The position numbers and the translations under genes are program-made. The notes under the pieces are model-generated. The model was not told the DNA's origin. It ran no database searches and worked only from the letters and a program-made list of their open reading frames with translations. Below are positions 10,358 to 19,015 of a stretch of 64,000 nucleotides of DNA, piece by piece. How positions within the stretch are numbered: position 1 is the first letter of the stretch; each line of letters begins with the position of its first letter. This stretch comes from CAWEQO01 sp963811225 (GTDB lineage Bacteria; Chloroflexota; Anaerolineae; Anaerolineales; Anaerolineaceae). The DNA lies in contig CAWEQO010000001.1 of the NCBI GenBank assembly GCA_963811225.1, positions 744,001 to 808,000 of the forward strand, in the 5' to 3' direction.

Positions 10358-10386
10358 ATAATAACAGATTTACCTTATTTTAACAA
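10358..10386 (-). promoter_or_regulatory. sigma70-type promoter for the repeat-array RNA
   Basis: Minus-strand TTGTTA (10386-10381), a 17-base spacer, then TATTAT (10363-10358). This predicts a transcript start near 10351-10353. Confidence 0.75.
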
Positions 10387-10425
10387 GCCCTGTTTGTCAT
10401 TACAAATTTGTGAGGTTTGAATAGC

Positions 10426-10872
10426 TTACAAATTACTATCGTAAAAATTCCTGTGGTCCCTATCGCTGATAAATGCATCCACCAAGCTGAGCATTTCATC
10501 CGAGGTGTGGTACATTCCCAGGCAGAAGTTGGGGTGCGAATTTCCGGTCAGCATTTTGGAGACCTTGCGGCCCCCCTGATGCAGGCACAGCACAGGCTTG
10601 CCCAGCGAGAGGGCCAGAGCGATCTCGTAGCCGACGCCGTGGGAGGGGGTGCTGACCTCGGCGATCAGGGCGTCGCAGCCGGTCACCCAGCGCACGTCGC
10701 GTTCGTAGACCGCGGCAGGCTCGATGATGACTTCATCGTCCATCACTTCAGGGCGGGCCAGAATGGCAGTGGGCACCTCATGGCCGTTCTCCAGCAAGTG
10801 GTCCACCAGAGCCGCGTAGGCCGGCTGATCGTCACGGCCGCCGGTGATCGAGCAGGAGAAGTAGATGTTCAC
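10426..10872 (-). CDS. DNPH1/RCL-like 2'-deoxynucleoside 5'-phosphate N-hydrolase
   Basis: A 148-residue protein resembling eukaryotic DNPH1 (RCL), which cleaves the N-glycosidic bond of deoxynucleoside monophosphates, and more distantly nucleoside 2-deoxyribosyltransferases. Visible motifs are the N-terminal IYFSCSITGGRDD (substrate loop), ERDVRWVTGCDALIAEVS (about residues 56-73) and SHGVGYEIALAL with the likely catalytic Glu. It starts at GTG 10872, overlapping the prmA stop as GTGA, so it is translationally coupled and the last gene of the heat-shock operon. A nucleotide-pool cleansing role under protein-damaging stress is inference. A plain deoxyribosyltransferase is the alternative. Confidence 0.75.
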   Translation of the reverse strand: MNIYFSCSITGGRDDQPAYAALVDHLLENGHEVPTAILARPEVMDDEVIIEPAAVYERDVRWVTGCDALIAEVSTPSHGVGYEIALALSLGKPVLCLHQGGRKVSKMLTGNSHPNFCLGMYHTSDEMLSLVDAFISDRDHRNFYDSNL

Positions 10873-11801
10873 GCAGGGTTCCCCTTCAACTGCATCGCCA
10901 GGGCAACCCAATCGCCCTGTTGGCGCTTCTCTATCAGAACCAGGTCGTGAGATTCGGCGGCAGCGATCACCCGCCCGGCCTGCTCTTCCAGGAGCCCGGC
11001 CAGCACCAACGTCCCGCCCGGCTGGACCAAACCGGCCAGTCCGTCTTCGAACAGGTTCAGGATAACCACCATGAGGATGTTGGCCAGCACCAGTGGGGCC
11101 TGCTGCAGCGAAAACTCTCCGTTGTTGATCTCGCTGACCGAACCGAGGCCGGTCTCCACCCGCTCGATCACCCCGTTGCGGGCGGCGTTCTCCTCGGTGG
11201 CGCGCACGGACTCGGGGTCGATGTCGACGCCCAGGGCGTGACTGGCGCCCAGCTTGAGGGCCGCAATGGACAGGATGCCCGAGCCACAGCCCACGTCGAT
11301 GACCGGCCGGCCGGGGATGGTGTACTTCTCCGCCAGTTCCATGCACAGCTGCGTGCTTGGATGGGTGCCGGTGCCGAAAGCCATGCTCGGGTCAATGCGC
11401 ACCGCGATACGCTCGGGGTCGCCCTGCTCGATCCAAGCGGGCAGCACCAGCAAACGCTCGCCGATTGGAATGGGATGGTAGTTCTTCTTCCAAGACGTCA
11501 TCCAATCCTCGTCCACCAGGGTGCGGAAGGTGGGCGCGGGCACGGGCATGATCTGCCCCAGGTGCCACAAGGCTTCCTCGATCTGGCGGCGCTTTTCTTC
11601 GACCTCGGTCTTGGTGGAGATGTATCCATACACCCGCACCGGGCCGAAAGGCGTGCCGGCATCCTCGGCGTTCAGATAAGTCACATCCCGTTCAACCACG
11701 ACCCCATTAGCGACGTAGCGAGAGAGCGCCTCGGCGACCGCCTCAGCCACCTCGTTATCGACGGAAATCGAAACTTCGATCCAATGCCCGGTATTATCCA
11801 C
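10869..11801 (-). CDS. prmA: ribosomal protein L11 methyltransferase
   Basis: A cytoplasmic SAM-dependent methyltransferase that methylates ribosomal protein L11. It shows the PrmA N-terminal substrate-recognition domain (EVSISVDNEVAEAVAEAL) and then the Rossmann domain with the SAM-binding VIDVGCGSGILSIAALKLGA and family signature MAFGTGTHPSTQL. GTG at 11801 is preferred because GAAGGA lies nine bases upstream; an ATG at 11810 is immediately next to that site. Both starts overlap the dnaJ stop, so translation is coupled. Its place behind dnaJ is seen in many bacteria. Confidence 0.92.
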   Translation of the reverse strand: MDNTGHWIEVSISVDNEVAEAVAEALSRYVANGVVVERDVTYLNAEDAGTPFGPVRVYGYISTKTEVEEKRRQIEEALWHLGQIMPVPAPTFRTLVDEDWMTSWKKNYHPIPIGERLLVLPAWIEQGDPERIAVRIDPSMAFGTGTHPSTQLCMELAEKYTIPGRPVIDVGCGSGILSIAALKLGASHALGVDIDPESVRATEENAARNGVIERVETGLGSVSEINNGEFSLQQAPLVLANILMVVILNLFEDGLAGLVQPGGTLVLAGLLEEQAGRVIAAAESHDLVLIEKRQQGDWVALAMQLKGNPA

Positions 11802-12918
11802 CCAACACATCCTTCAAGCGATCTAAGAAACTGCGTTCCTGCGGGTGCACCTCGCTGCCAAGCGTAGCGGCCAGCTTCTCGAACAACTGGCGCTGCTCGC
11901 TGTTCAGGCGAGTTGGCACTTCCACATCCACGATCACGTGCTGGTCGCCGCGGCCGCTGCTGCGAACGAACGGCACACCCTTGCCCTTGAGGGTGAACAC
12001 CTTACCCGGCTGCGTCCCACTCGGGATGGGCAGAGTCTCGTCGCCTTCCAGGGTGGGCACCTGGATATCTGCGCCGAGTGCTGCCTGGGCGATGTTGATG
12101 GTCAGATCGAGGATGATGTCGTTCTGCTTACGGCGGAAGAACTTGTGCGGCTTAACCCGGATATCCAGGAACAGGTTGCCGTTCGGGCCGCCGTTGGCGC
12201 CGGGCTGGCCCTCACCGGGCAGACGCACCTGGATGCCGTTGTCTACACCGGCAGGGATTGGCACCACCTTGCGCGAGGTGATCCGCTCCAGGCCGCGACC
12301 GTGGCAGGTGGGGCAGGGCGTGCTGATCACTTCGCCGCTGCCGTTGCAAGTGGGGCAGACGGAAACCTGCACCATCGAACCGAGGAAGGTCTGGCGCACG
12401 GTCTGCACCTCACCGCGGCCGCCGCAAGTGGAGCAGCGCACCGGGCTGGTGCCGGGTGCGGCCCCGCTGCCGCTGCAGGTCTTGCAGACCTCATCGCGAG
12501 TGATCTCGATCTCTTTCTCGACCCCGAACACGGCCTCTTCGAAGGCCAGGGTGACCGGGTAGGTCAGGTCCTGGCCGCGACGGGGGGCGTTGCGCGAGCG
12601 AGTGCGCCGGGAGGTGCCAAAGCCGCCGAAGCCGAACAGCTCGCTGAACAGGTCGGTGAAGTCAACCGAGGTCCAATCGGGCATGCCGCCCATGTTGTTC
12701 ACGCCTTCGAAGCCGAAGCGATCGTAGGCGGCGCGTTTTTCAGGATCAGAGAGGACTTCGTACGCCTCGGCGATCTCTTTGAAGCGCTCTTCGGCGTCTT
12801 CGGATTTATTCACATCTGGGTGATACTGCCGCGCCAGGCGGCGGAAGGCCGATTTCAGATCATCGATCGAGGCCGCCCGGCTGACACCCAGGATTTCGTA
12901 ATAGTCTCTTCGAGCCAT
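11794..12918 (-). CDS. dnaJ: chaperone protein DnaJ
   Basis: A 374-residue class I Hsp40 that stimulates DnaK ATPase and delivers unfolded substrates. Domain order: J-domain (residues 4-68, with YHPDVNKS carrying the HPD motif), a G/F-rich linker (72-110), a zinc-binding domain with four CxxCxGxG-type repeats (about 145-215) and the C-terminal substrate-binding domains. It is in the hrcA operon, separated from dnaK by 235 bases that contain a hairpin and a possible secondary promoter (TTGGAA, 18-base spacer, TAAAAT upstream of 12918), so it may also be made independently. Confidence 0.97.
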   Translation of the reverse strand: MARRDYYEILGVSRAASIDDLKSAFRRLARQYHPDVNKSEDAEERFKEIAEAYEVLSDPEKRAAYDRFGFEGVNNMGGMPDWTSVDFTDLFSELFGFGGFGTSRRTRSRNAPRRGQDLTYPVTLAFEEAVFGVEKEIEITRDEVCKTCSGSGAAPGTSPVRCSTCGGRGEVQTVRQTFLGSMVQVSVCPTCNGSGEVISTPCPTCHGRGLERITSRKVVPIPAGVDNGIQVRLPGEGQPGANGGPNGNLFLDIRVKPHKFFRRKQNDIILDLTINIAQAALGADIQVPTLEGDETLPIPSGTQPGKVFTLKGKGVPFVRSSGRGDQHVIVDVEVPTRLNSEQRQLFEKLAATLGSEVHPQERSFLDRLKDVLGG

Positions 12919-13043
12919 TCGCTGCTATTTACCTTACCCTTATCATTTCCATAATTTTATGCAACGGCGATTTTGTTTTCCAATGCGGCCACGCTGTCGC
13001 CGCATTCGTAAACAAAGTTCAAAACCATGCTGAAACGAACTTC

Positions 13044-13083
13044 AAGGGTGATATTCCGGATTGTCCGCCGGAATATCACCCTT
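13044..13083 (-). repeat. 16-bp perfect hairpin in the dnaK-dnaJ spacer
   Basis: AAGGGTGATATTCCGG (13044-13059) pairs perfectly with 13068-13083 across an 8-base loop. No U-tract follows on the minus strand. It could stabilise the dnaK mRNA 3' end or cause partial termination that lowers dnaJ relative to dnaK. Confidence 0.7.
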
Positions 13084-13153
13084 GCTGCTTTTTATGAACC
13101 CTTAAGACGGGACAATGCCCCGACCATTTTAACCGATAATCTCGGCCTTGTGG

Positions 13154-15079
13154 TTATGCGTTATGGAACTCGCCATCGACCACGTCTTCATCGGGGCCGC
13201 CTTCAGGGGGATTCTGCCCGCCGCCCGGCTGTTCGCCATCGGGGCCGCCTGCTTGCGGACCCTGCTGCGGTCCACCCGGCTGCTGGTACATGCTGGCTCC
13301 CAACTGCTGCACCACCTGGCTTAGCTCGTCGGTGGCCTTGCGGATGCGCTCCAGATCGTCGCCGTTCAGAGCGTCTTTCAGGGCGCTGACCTTCTCCTCG
13401 GTCTGGGTTTTCTTATCGGCCGGGATCTTGTCGCCGTAGTCACGCAGGGTCTTCTCGGCGGTGTAGACCATGTTGTCGGCGTTGTTGCGCGCCTCGATCA
13501 GGTCTTTGCGGTGCTTGTCTTCCTCGGAATGGGCCTCGGCCTCTTTGCGCATGCGCTCGACCTCATCCTTATTCAAGCCGGAGGAGGCGGTGATGGTGAT
13601 GTGTTGGCTGCGGTTGCTGGCCTTGTCCATCGCGGTCACCTTGAGGATACCGTTCGCATCGATGTCGAAGGTCACTTCGATCTGCGGCACGCCTCGCGGC
13701 GACGGGGGAATCCCGTCCAGGTTGAAACGGCCAAGCGACTTGTTATCCGCCGCCATGGGGCGCTCGCCCTGCAGGACGTGGATCTCCACCGAAGTTTGGG
13801 AGTCCGCAGCGGTCGAGAAGACCTGGCTCTTGCGGGTAGGGATGGTGGTGTTACGCTCAATGATCGGGGTGGCAACGCCGCCGAGAGTCTCCACCGACAG
13901 GGTCAGTGGGGTCACGTCAAGCAGCAGGATGTCTTTGACCTCGCCGCCCAACACGCCGGCTTGAATGGCCGCGCCGATGGCGACGACCTCATCGGGGTTA
14001 ACGCCCTTGTGCGGGTCTTTGCCGAACAACTTGCGCACGGCATCTTGCACGGCGGGCATGCGGGTCATACCGCCCACCAGCACGATTTCGTTGACCTCGT
14101 TGGGCTTCAGGTCCGCATCCGAAAGGGCGCGGCGTACGGGCTCCAACGAACGCTCGATCAAGTCGCCGGTCAGCTGCTCCACTTTGGCGCGGGTCAGGGT
14201 CATGACCAGATGCTTGGGACCGGTGGCGTCGGCGGTGATGTAAGGCAGGTTGATTTCGGTCTGCAAGACGCTGGACAGCTCGATCTTGGCCTTTTCAGAG
14301 GCCTCTTTGAGCCGCTGCAGGGCCTGACGGTCGTTGCGCAGGTCGACGGTGACCTCTTTCTTAAACTCGTTGATCAGGTAGTCCATGATGCGCTGATCGA
14401 AGTCATCGCCGCCCAAGAAGGTATCGCCCGAGGTGGAGCGCACCTGGAAGACGCCTTCGCCGACGTCGAGGATGGAGATATCGAAGGTGCCGCCGCCCAG
14501 GTCGTAGACTGCGATCACTTCGTTCTTTTTCTTGTCCAGGCCGTACGCCAGTGACGAGGCGGTCGGCTCATTGATAATACGCAGCACTTCCAGACCGGCA
14601 ATCTTGCCGGCGTCTTTGGTGGCGTTACGCTGAGCATCATTGAAGTAGGCCGGAACGGTGATGACCGCCTGGGTTATGGTCTCGCCCAAGTAAGCTTCGG
14701 CGTCTGTCTTGAGCTTCGACAGGATCATGGCCGAAACTTCCGGCGGGGAATATTCATGCCCGTCGAGGATGACGCGCACGTCACCATTGGGGGCCTTCGC
14801 AACCTTATAGGGAACGCGCGAGAGCGTGCGCTGCACTTCAGCGTCGTCAAATTTGCGGCCCATAAACCGCTTGATCGAGAAAACTGTGTTCTCGGCGTTG
14901 GTGATCGCCTGATTGCGGGCCACCCGCCCCACCAGCCGCTCGTGATTCTTGTTCACGGCAACGACGGAGGGCAAAAGACGCTCACCTTCGGCCGTCGGGA
15001 TAACAGTCGGTTCACCCCCAACCATCACCGCTGCGACGGAATTTGTGGTACCAAGATCAATACCTATGATTTTTCCCAT
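13154..15079 (-). CDS. dnaK: molecular chaperone DnaK (Hsp70)
   Basis: A 641-residue ATP-dependent cytoplasmic chaperone. The nucleotide-binding domain carries the GIDLGTTNS phosphate loop (residues 5-13), IINEPTASSLAYGL and VYDLGGGTFDIS; the linker reads ILLLDVTPLTLSVET; the substrate-binding domain and helical lid follow. The tail is Gly/Pro/Gln-rich and ends in DEDVVDGEF, like the EEVD-type ends of bacterial DnaK. AGGAGA precedes the ATG. It is 10 bases after grpE and is controlled by CIRCE/HrcA upstream of hrcA. Confidence 0.98.
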   Translation of the reverse strand: MGKIIGIDLGTTNSVAAVMVGGEPTVIPTAEGERLLPSVVAVNKNHERLVGRVARNQAITNAENTVFSIKRFMGRKFDDAEVQRTLSRVPYKVAKAPNGDVRVILDGHEYSPPEVSAMILSKLKTDAEAYLGETITQAVITVPAYFNDAQRNATKDAGKIAGLEVLRIINEPTASSLAYGLDKKKNEVIAVYDLGGGTFDISILDVGEGVFQVRSTSGDTFLGGDDFDQRIMDYLINEFKKEVTVDLRNDRQALQRLKEASEKAKIELSSVLQTEINLPYITADATGPKHLVMTLTRAKVEQLTGDLIERSLEPVRRALSDADLKPNEVNEIVLVGGMTRMPAVQDAVRKLFGKDPHKGVNPDEVVAIGAAIQAGVLGGEVKDILLLDVTPLTLSVETLGGVATPIIERNTTIPTRKSQVFSTAADSQTSVEIHVLQGERPMAADNKSLGRFNLDGIPPSPRGVPQIEVTFDIDANGILKVTAMDKASNRSQHITITASSGLNKDEVERMRKEAEAHSEEDKHRKDLIEARNNADNMVYTAEKTLRDYGDKIPADKKTQTEEKVSALKDALNGDDLERIRKATDELSQVVQQLGASMYQQPGGPQQGPQAGGPDGEQPGGGQNPPEGGPDEDVVDGEFHNA

Positions 15080-15089
15080 GGAATGTCTC

Positions 15090-15725
15090 CTATCGAGCTA
15101 CTCTGACCAGCGCCGGTCGAATGATCCGGTCGCCAATCTGATATCCTGGCTGAACGACTTCAATAATTTCACCACCTTCGTGGTTGGGGTTCTCCTCGTG
15201 TGAGATCGCTTCGTGGATCTCGGGGTTGAACTCCTGGCCTTCCTCGGCCGAGATGCGAATGACGCCCTCCGCTTCGAGGATATTTTGCAACTTGCGGTAA
15301 ATCAGCTCAATGCCTTGCGACCAGGAAGCGCCTTCGCCCTCTGTGGGGCGGGTCTTCAAAGCGCGCGCCAGGTCATCCATGATGACGAGGTATTTCTTGA
15401 CGACCTCGCCGGTGATGTTGCCCGAAAGTTGGGCCTGATCTCGTTCGACACGCTTGCGATAATTGCTAAATTCGGCCCGCTCGCGCCGCCAGCCTTCCAG
15501 GTTCTCTTCGGCTTTCTGCTGGGCCTGTTCGAGATCCTCCTGTAATTGATTGTATTCTTCTGTGGATACGGACTCCATGATCGTTTCCTGGTCACCCTGA
15601 GCAGTAGTTTCGCCATCCTGGTGCGGCGGATCGGCCTGCGCCCGGTCGGCGGGCCCAGGGCCCTGTTCCATTTTCGACTCCCGCTCGGGAGCCTTATCTT
15701 GTGGTTTTTGGTCTTTCTTGGTCAT
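15090..15725 (-). CDS. grpE: nucleotide exchange factor GrpE
   Basis: A 211-residue protein that exchanges ADP for ATP on DnaK and acts as a thermosensor. It has an acidic, glutamine-rich disordered N-terminus (residues 1-65), a long coiled coil (about 65-110, NQLQEDLEQAQQKAEENLEG), and a C-terminal beta domain ending in VVQPGYQIGDRIIRPALVRV, the family signature. AGGAGG precedes the ATG by six bases. It lies between hrcA and dnaK. Confidence 0.96.
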   Translation of the reverse strand: MTKKDQKPQDKAPERESKMEQGPGPADRAQADPPHQDGETTAQGDQETIMESVSTEEYNQLQEDLEQAQQKAEENLEGWRRERAEFSNYRKRVERDQAQLSGNITGEVVKKYLVIMDDLARALKTRPTEGEGASWSQGIELIYRKLQNILEAEGVIRISAEEGQEFNPEIHEAISHEENPNHEGGEIIEVVQPGYQIGDRIIRPALVRVAR

Positions 15726-15756
15726 ACAATTCCTCCTGAAAGGAGTAATGGTCTAA

Positions 15757-16791
15757 TTAATCGGTCAACGATTCCGACACCATCTGGCTCAGTAAGCCTG
15801 AGATAAAGCGCACGATCGAAATGGTGCGGGCGTAAGGCATGCGCATCGGGCCAAGCACGCCCACCGTGCCGGAAGCCTGGCCGGGTGTGCCATAGCGAGC
15901 AAGCACGACCGAGGACTGGCGAAGCTCATCCCAGGTGCCCTCCCCGCCGATCAGCACTTGCACACCGCCCACGCCGCCGGTCAGCACCGTGCGCGACATC
16001 AAGTCCTGTAGCAAGGATCGTTCCTCAAGCAGCTTTAAAGCCCTGCGAGCGTCCTCCGGCCCGGAGAATTCGGGCTCGGCGAGCACATTTGTAAGGCCGT
16101 CAAGGTAGATCTCGCCGAGAGAGAGGGCGTCGGTTTGCGACATCTCTTCCAGCAGCCAGGCGCTGATGTCCGCCTCCAGCCCCTGCAGCTGCGCTCGTGC
16201 GGCCTGGATACTGTCTGCGTCCTTGCCCTGGAACAGCCCGGTCAGGCGGGCGGCGGTCTCGGAGAGCTGGTCTTGCGAGACCAGTTCGGGCAGGGTCAGC
16301 AAACGCTGGTGGACCTCACCTCCGTGTAAGACGGTGACCATCAGCACTTGTCGTCCGCGAGTAGAGATCAGCTCCAGGTGTTTCAGGCGAGCCTGTTCGG
16401 CGTGCGGAGCGGTGACCAGCGAGGCGGCCCGGGATTGGTGGGCCAGCACCGAGGCGGCCAACCGCATCCACTCGTCTACATCGTGGCGGGTCTGGTAGAA
16501 CTGGTGGCTGATCATTCTGCGGGCGGGGTCGGGAAGCTCAGTCTCGTGCAGTAAGCGTGACACGAAATAGCGATAGCCCTCCTCGGTCGGCACGCGGCCG
16601 GCGGAGGTGTAAGGCTGACGCAGGTAACCCATCTCGGTCAATGCGGCCATCTCATTGCGCACAGTCGCCGAGGAGAACTCGAGGTTGTAGCGCGCAACCA
16701 GGGTTTTAGATCCGACCGGGTTCGCCGTTCGGATGTATTCGTGGATCACGAGGGTCAGGATGAATTTCTGGCGTTCAGTCAACTCGCTCAT
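15757..16791 (-). CDS. hrcA: heat-inducible transcription repressor HrcA
   Basis: A 344-residue repressor that binds CIRCE and shuts the operon under normal conditions, its folding depending on chaperone supply. It has an N-terminal winged helix (LTERQKFILTLVIHEYI, then VGSKTLVARYNLEFSSATVRNEM) and a C-terminal GAF-like region with the family motif GVLGPMRMPYARTI. ATG 16791 is preferred because AAGG lies nine bases upstream; the ATG at 16800 directly abuts that site. First gene of the operon. Confidence 0.97.
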   Translation of the reverse strand: MSELTERQKFILTLVIHEYIRTANPVGSKTLVARYNLEFSSATVRNEMAALTEMGYLRQPYTSAGRVPTEEGYRYFVSRLLHETELPDPARRMISHQFYQTRHDVDEWMRLAASVLAHQSRAASLVTAPHAEQARLKHLELISTRGRQVLMVTVLHGGEVHQRLLTLPELVSQDQLSETAARLTGLFQGKDADSIQAARAQLQGLEADISAWLLEEMSQTDALSLGEIYLDGLTNVLAEPEFSGPEDARRALKLLEERSLLQDLMSRTVLTGGVGGVQVLIGGEGTWDELRQSSVVLARYGTPGQASGTVGVLGPMRMPYARTISIVRFISGLLSQMVSESLTD

Positions 16792-16804
16792 AGTTATCAT
16801 CCTT

Positions 16805-16831
16805 TTAGCACTCTCGGCATGAGAGTGCTAA
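16805..16831 (-). promoter_or_regulatory. CIRCE operator
   Basis: A perfect CIRCE element: TTAGCACTC (16805-16813), a 9-base spacer, GAGTGCTAA (16823-16831). It lies between the promoter and hrcA, overlapping the transcribed leader, so HrcA controls the whole operon including prmA and the DNPH1-like gene. Confidence 0.97.
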
Positions 16832-16844
16832 AAATACGTTATTT

Positions 16845-16873
16845 ATGATATCATGCCACAAATTGAACGTCAA
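16845..16873 (-). promoter_or_regulatory. heat-shock operon promoter
   Basis: Minus-strand TTGACG (16873-16868), a 17-base spacer, TATCAT (16850-16845). It is a vegetative sigma-type promoter directly upstream of CIRCE. Confidence 0.85.
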
Positions 16874-16943
16874 GCGGGGGTTAGCTTTCTGATAAACATC
16901 TTACATAACTGAGAAGGGACCTGACACTTCGATAACCTGCTAT

Positions 16944-16981
16944 CCCCGTAGCGACAGACATCCCTGTCTGTCGCTACGGGG
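16944..16981. terminator. 17-bp perfect hairpin after the sensor-kinase gene
   Basis: CCCCGTAGCGACAGACA (16944-16960) pairs perfectly with 16965-16981 over a 4-base loop. It lies just past the stop of the minus-strand kinase gene. No U-tract is present. Confidence 0.6.
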
Positions 16982-16990
16982 GGCACAGCG

Positions 16991-18919
16991 CTAGGCTTCC
17001 GCCAGCGGCAGCACCACGGTGAAGGTGGCCCCATTCCCAGCGGTGGAGTCGACCCAGATGCGGCCCTGGTGGTTCTCGACGATCGATTTGACGATCGCCA
17101 GGCCCAGGCCGGTGCCCTGCACCTCGTGGGCCACGTTGCTGCCGCGGTAGAACTTGTCGAAGATGTAGGGCAGGTCAATGGAGGGCACCCCTTTGCCGTT
17201 ATCCTGCACCTGCAAGATCACCTGCTGGTCTTCGGTCTCGGTGGTGATGGTGATTTTGCCGCCGTTGGGTGTGTATTTGATGGAATTGTCGATCAGCTTG
17301 TCGAGCATCTGGCGCATCTGCACCGGGTTGGCGTACACCAGTGGGGCATCCTTGGAGAGGCGGCAGTCCACCGAGAGGTTTTTCTCGCTCACCTCTTTGA
17401 CGAAATTTTCGAGCGACAGGTCGATCAACTGGTGGAAGGGCAGGCTCTCTTTGCTGACGTCGAAGCCGGACTCGATGTGGCCCAGGTGTAACAAGTCATC
17501 CATCAAGCTGGTGATGCTACGCACGTTCATGTGCACGCGGCGGATAAAGTCCTTCTGGCGCTCGGTGACCGGTCCGGCCCGCTCGATCAGTTCGACGTAG
17601 CCCATGATGGCCGTCAGCGGGGAGCGTAGGTCGTGCGAGACGGTGCTGACGAAGTCGCTCTTGATGCGGTCGAGCTTCTTCAGATAGGTGATGTCGTGCA
17701 GGGTCAGGGCCAGACCGACCTCGGGGATCGGGGTGATGTGGACGCTGAAGACGCGCCCGTCACTTGCGGTGACCTCGGCCCGGTTCGACAGGCTTTTGCC
17801 GGCCGATTTGACCAGGCGCTGCAAGTCGGGGTCCGAAACGACCTCGTCGAACAACATGCCCTCGAACGATTGCTCTTGCGAGAGACTCAGCGCCTGACAG
17901 GCAGCCTGATTAACCAGTACCAGGCGGCCGTCCAGGTCGAGCACGATCACGCCGTCCTGAATGCGGGTCAGGATGGTCTCCAGCTTATTGCGCTCCTGGG
18001 TCTGTGCGGCATACAAAGCGGCGTTCTGCAAGGCAATCACGGCATACTCGCCGATTGCGTTGAGCACCATCACATCGCGATCTTTGAAAGCCTTACGCGC
18101 CAGGCGGTTGTCGACGCCGAGCACGCCCAACACCAGGCCTTTGTACTTCAAAGGCACGTAAACCAGGCTCTGCACCAGGTAAGAGGTCTTGATCTTTTGC
18201 GGGGTTTGCTCGTCGAGGCGCACGGGCTGTCCGGTGCTCAACACAGAGCCGATCAGGTTATCCTGGATCGGAAGGCGGAAAGTGCTGACGAAATCGTCCT
18301 GGAAGTTGCGGGCGGCGCGCATGTACAGCTCGCCGGTCGACTCGTCCAGCAGCATCAGGCTGCCCTCCTCCGCCCCGGTCAGCTCGACGGCCGCATCGAC
18401 GATGGACGCCAGCACGCTTTCCAGGTCGAGGGTGGAGGTGATGGAGTGGCCCAGCCGTTCGAGCGTTTCCAGCTCGTCCACCCGTCGCTGCAGGGTTGTG
18501 GTAAAGCGGCGCGCCTCCATGAGCACTTCGTCGCGCAGCTGCCGGTTGCGGTTCAAACTGGCCTGGACGGATTGGCGCACGTCCTCCGAGCGCAGCGGGC
18601 GCGAGAGCACATCGCAGGCGCCCAGGCGCATGGCTTTCTTGTAGGCGTCGGGCGAGGCTTCATCGAGCAGTAAGATCAACGGCACGGTCGGCAGCTCGCG
18701 GGCCAGCATCGCCGGGAACTCCCCATCGACGGAACCGCCGTTCTTATGTCCGCAAATCATCAGAGTTGGGGTGATGGTTTTGAGCGCCTCTTTGGCGGTG
18801 TCAGCATCCTTGCACACCGTCACCGGATACTCCAGCGAGCCGATCACCCGTTCGAGCAGGTAGCCGACCTGTGGATCCGATACGATAACCAGCACTTGAT
18901 CTTTATCTTCGAGAGCCAT
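16991..18919 (-). CDS. sensor histidine kinase with degenerate receiver, GAF and PAS domains
   Basis: A 642-residue soluble kinase. Domain order: receiver-like (about 1-120), GAF (about 165-310), PAS (about 325-405), HisKA with the intact phosphoacceptor box VSHDLRSPLTAIMGY, and a HATPase domain with N-box DKLIDNSIKYTPNGG and G-boxes DNGKGVP and GTGLGLAI. In the receiver the usual phosphorylated Asp position reads LMICGHKNGG, without Asp, and the conserved Lys is Arg (LSRPL), so it is probably not phosphorylated. No membrane segment is seen. The start at 18919 was chosen because the domain begins there; the ribosome-binding site is weak. A similar kinase gene lies directly upstream. Confidence 0.88.
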   Translation of the reverse strand: MALEDKDQVLVIVSDPQVGYLLERVIGSLEYPVTVCKDADTAKEALKTITPTLMICGHKNGGSVDGEFPAMLARELPTVPLILLLDEASPDAYKKAMRLGACDVLSRPLRSEDVRQSVQASLNRNRQLRDEVLMEARRFTTTLQRRVDELETLERLGHSITSTLDLESVLASIVDAAVELTGAEEGSLMLLDESTGELYMRAARNFQDDFVSTFRLPIQDNLIGSVLSTGQPVRLDEQTPQKIKTSYLVQSLVYVPLKYKGLVLGVLGVDNRLARKAFKDRDVMVLNAIGEYAVIALQNAALYAAQTQERNKLETILTRIQDGVIVLDLDGRLVLVNQAACQALSLSQEQSFEGMLFDEVVSDPDLQRLVKSAGKSLSNRAEVTASDGRVFSVHITPIPEVGLALTLHDITYLKKLDRIKSDFVSTVSHDLRSPLTAIMGYVELIERAGPVTERQKDFIRRVHMNVRSITSLMDDLLHLGHIESGFDVSKESLPFHQLIDLSLENFVKEVSEKNLSVDCRLSKDAPLVYANPVQMRQMLDKLIDNSIKYTPNGGKITITTETEDQQVILQVQDNGKGVPSIDLPYIFDKFYRGSNVAHEVQGTGLGLAIVKSIVENHQGRIWVDSTAGNGATFTVVLPLAEA

Positions 18920-19015
18920 TGGGAACCCATAACTTGATGTGATTGTTGGTGGCAGGGGCATGGGTGCGCTGAATGGCGTACCGCGGTACGCCCCCTGTTC
19001 AGGACACTTGCGCCC

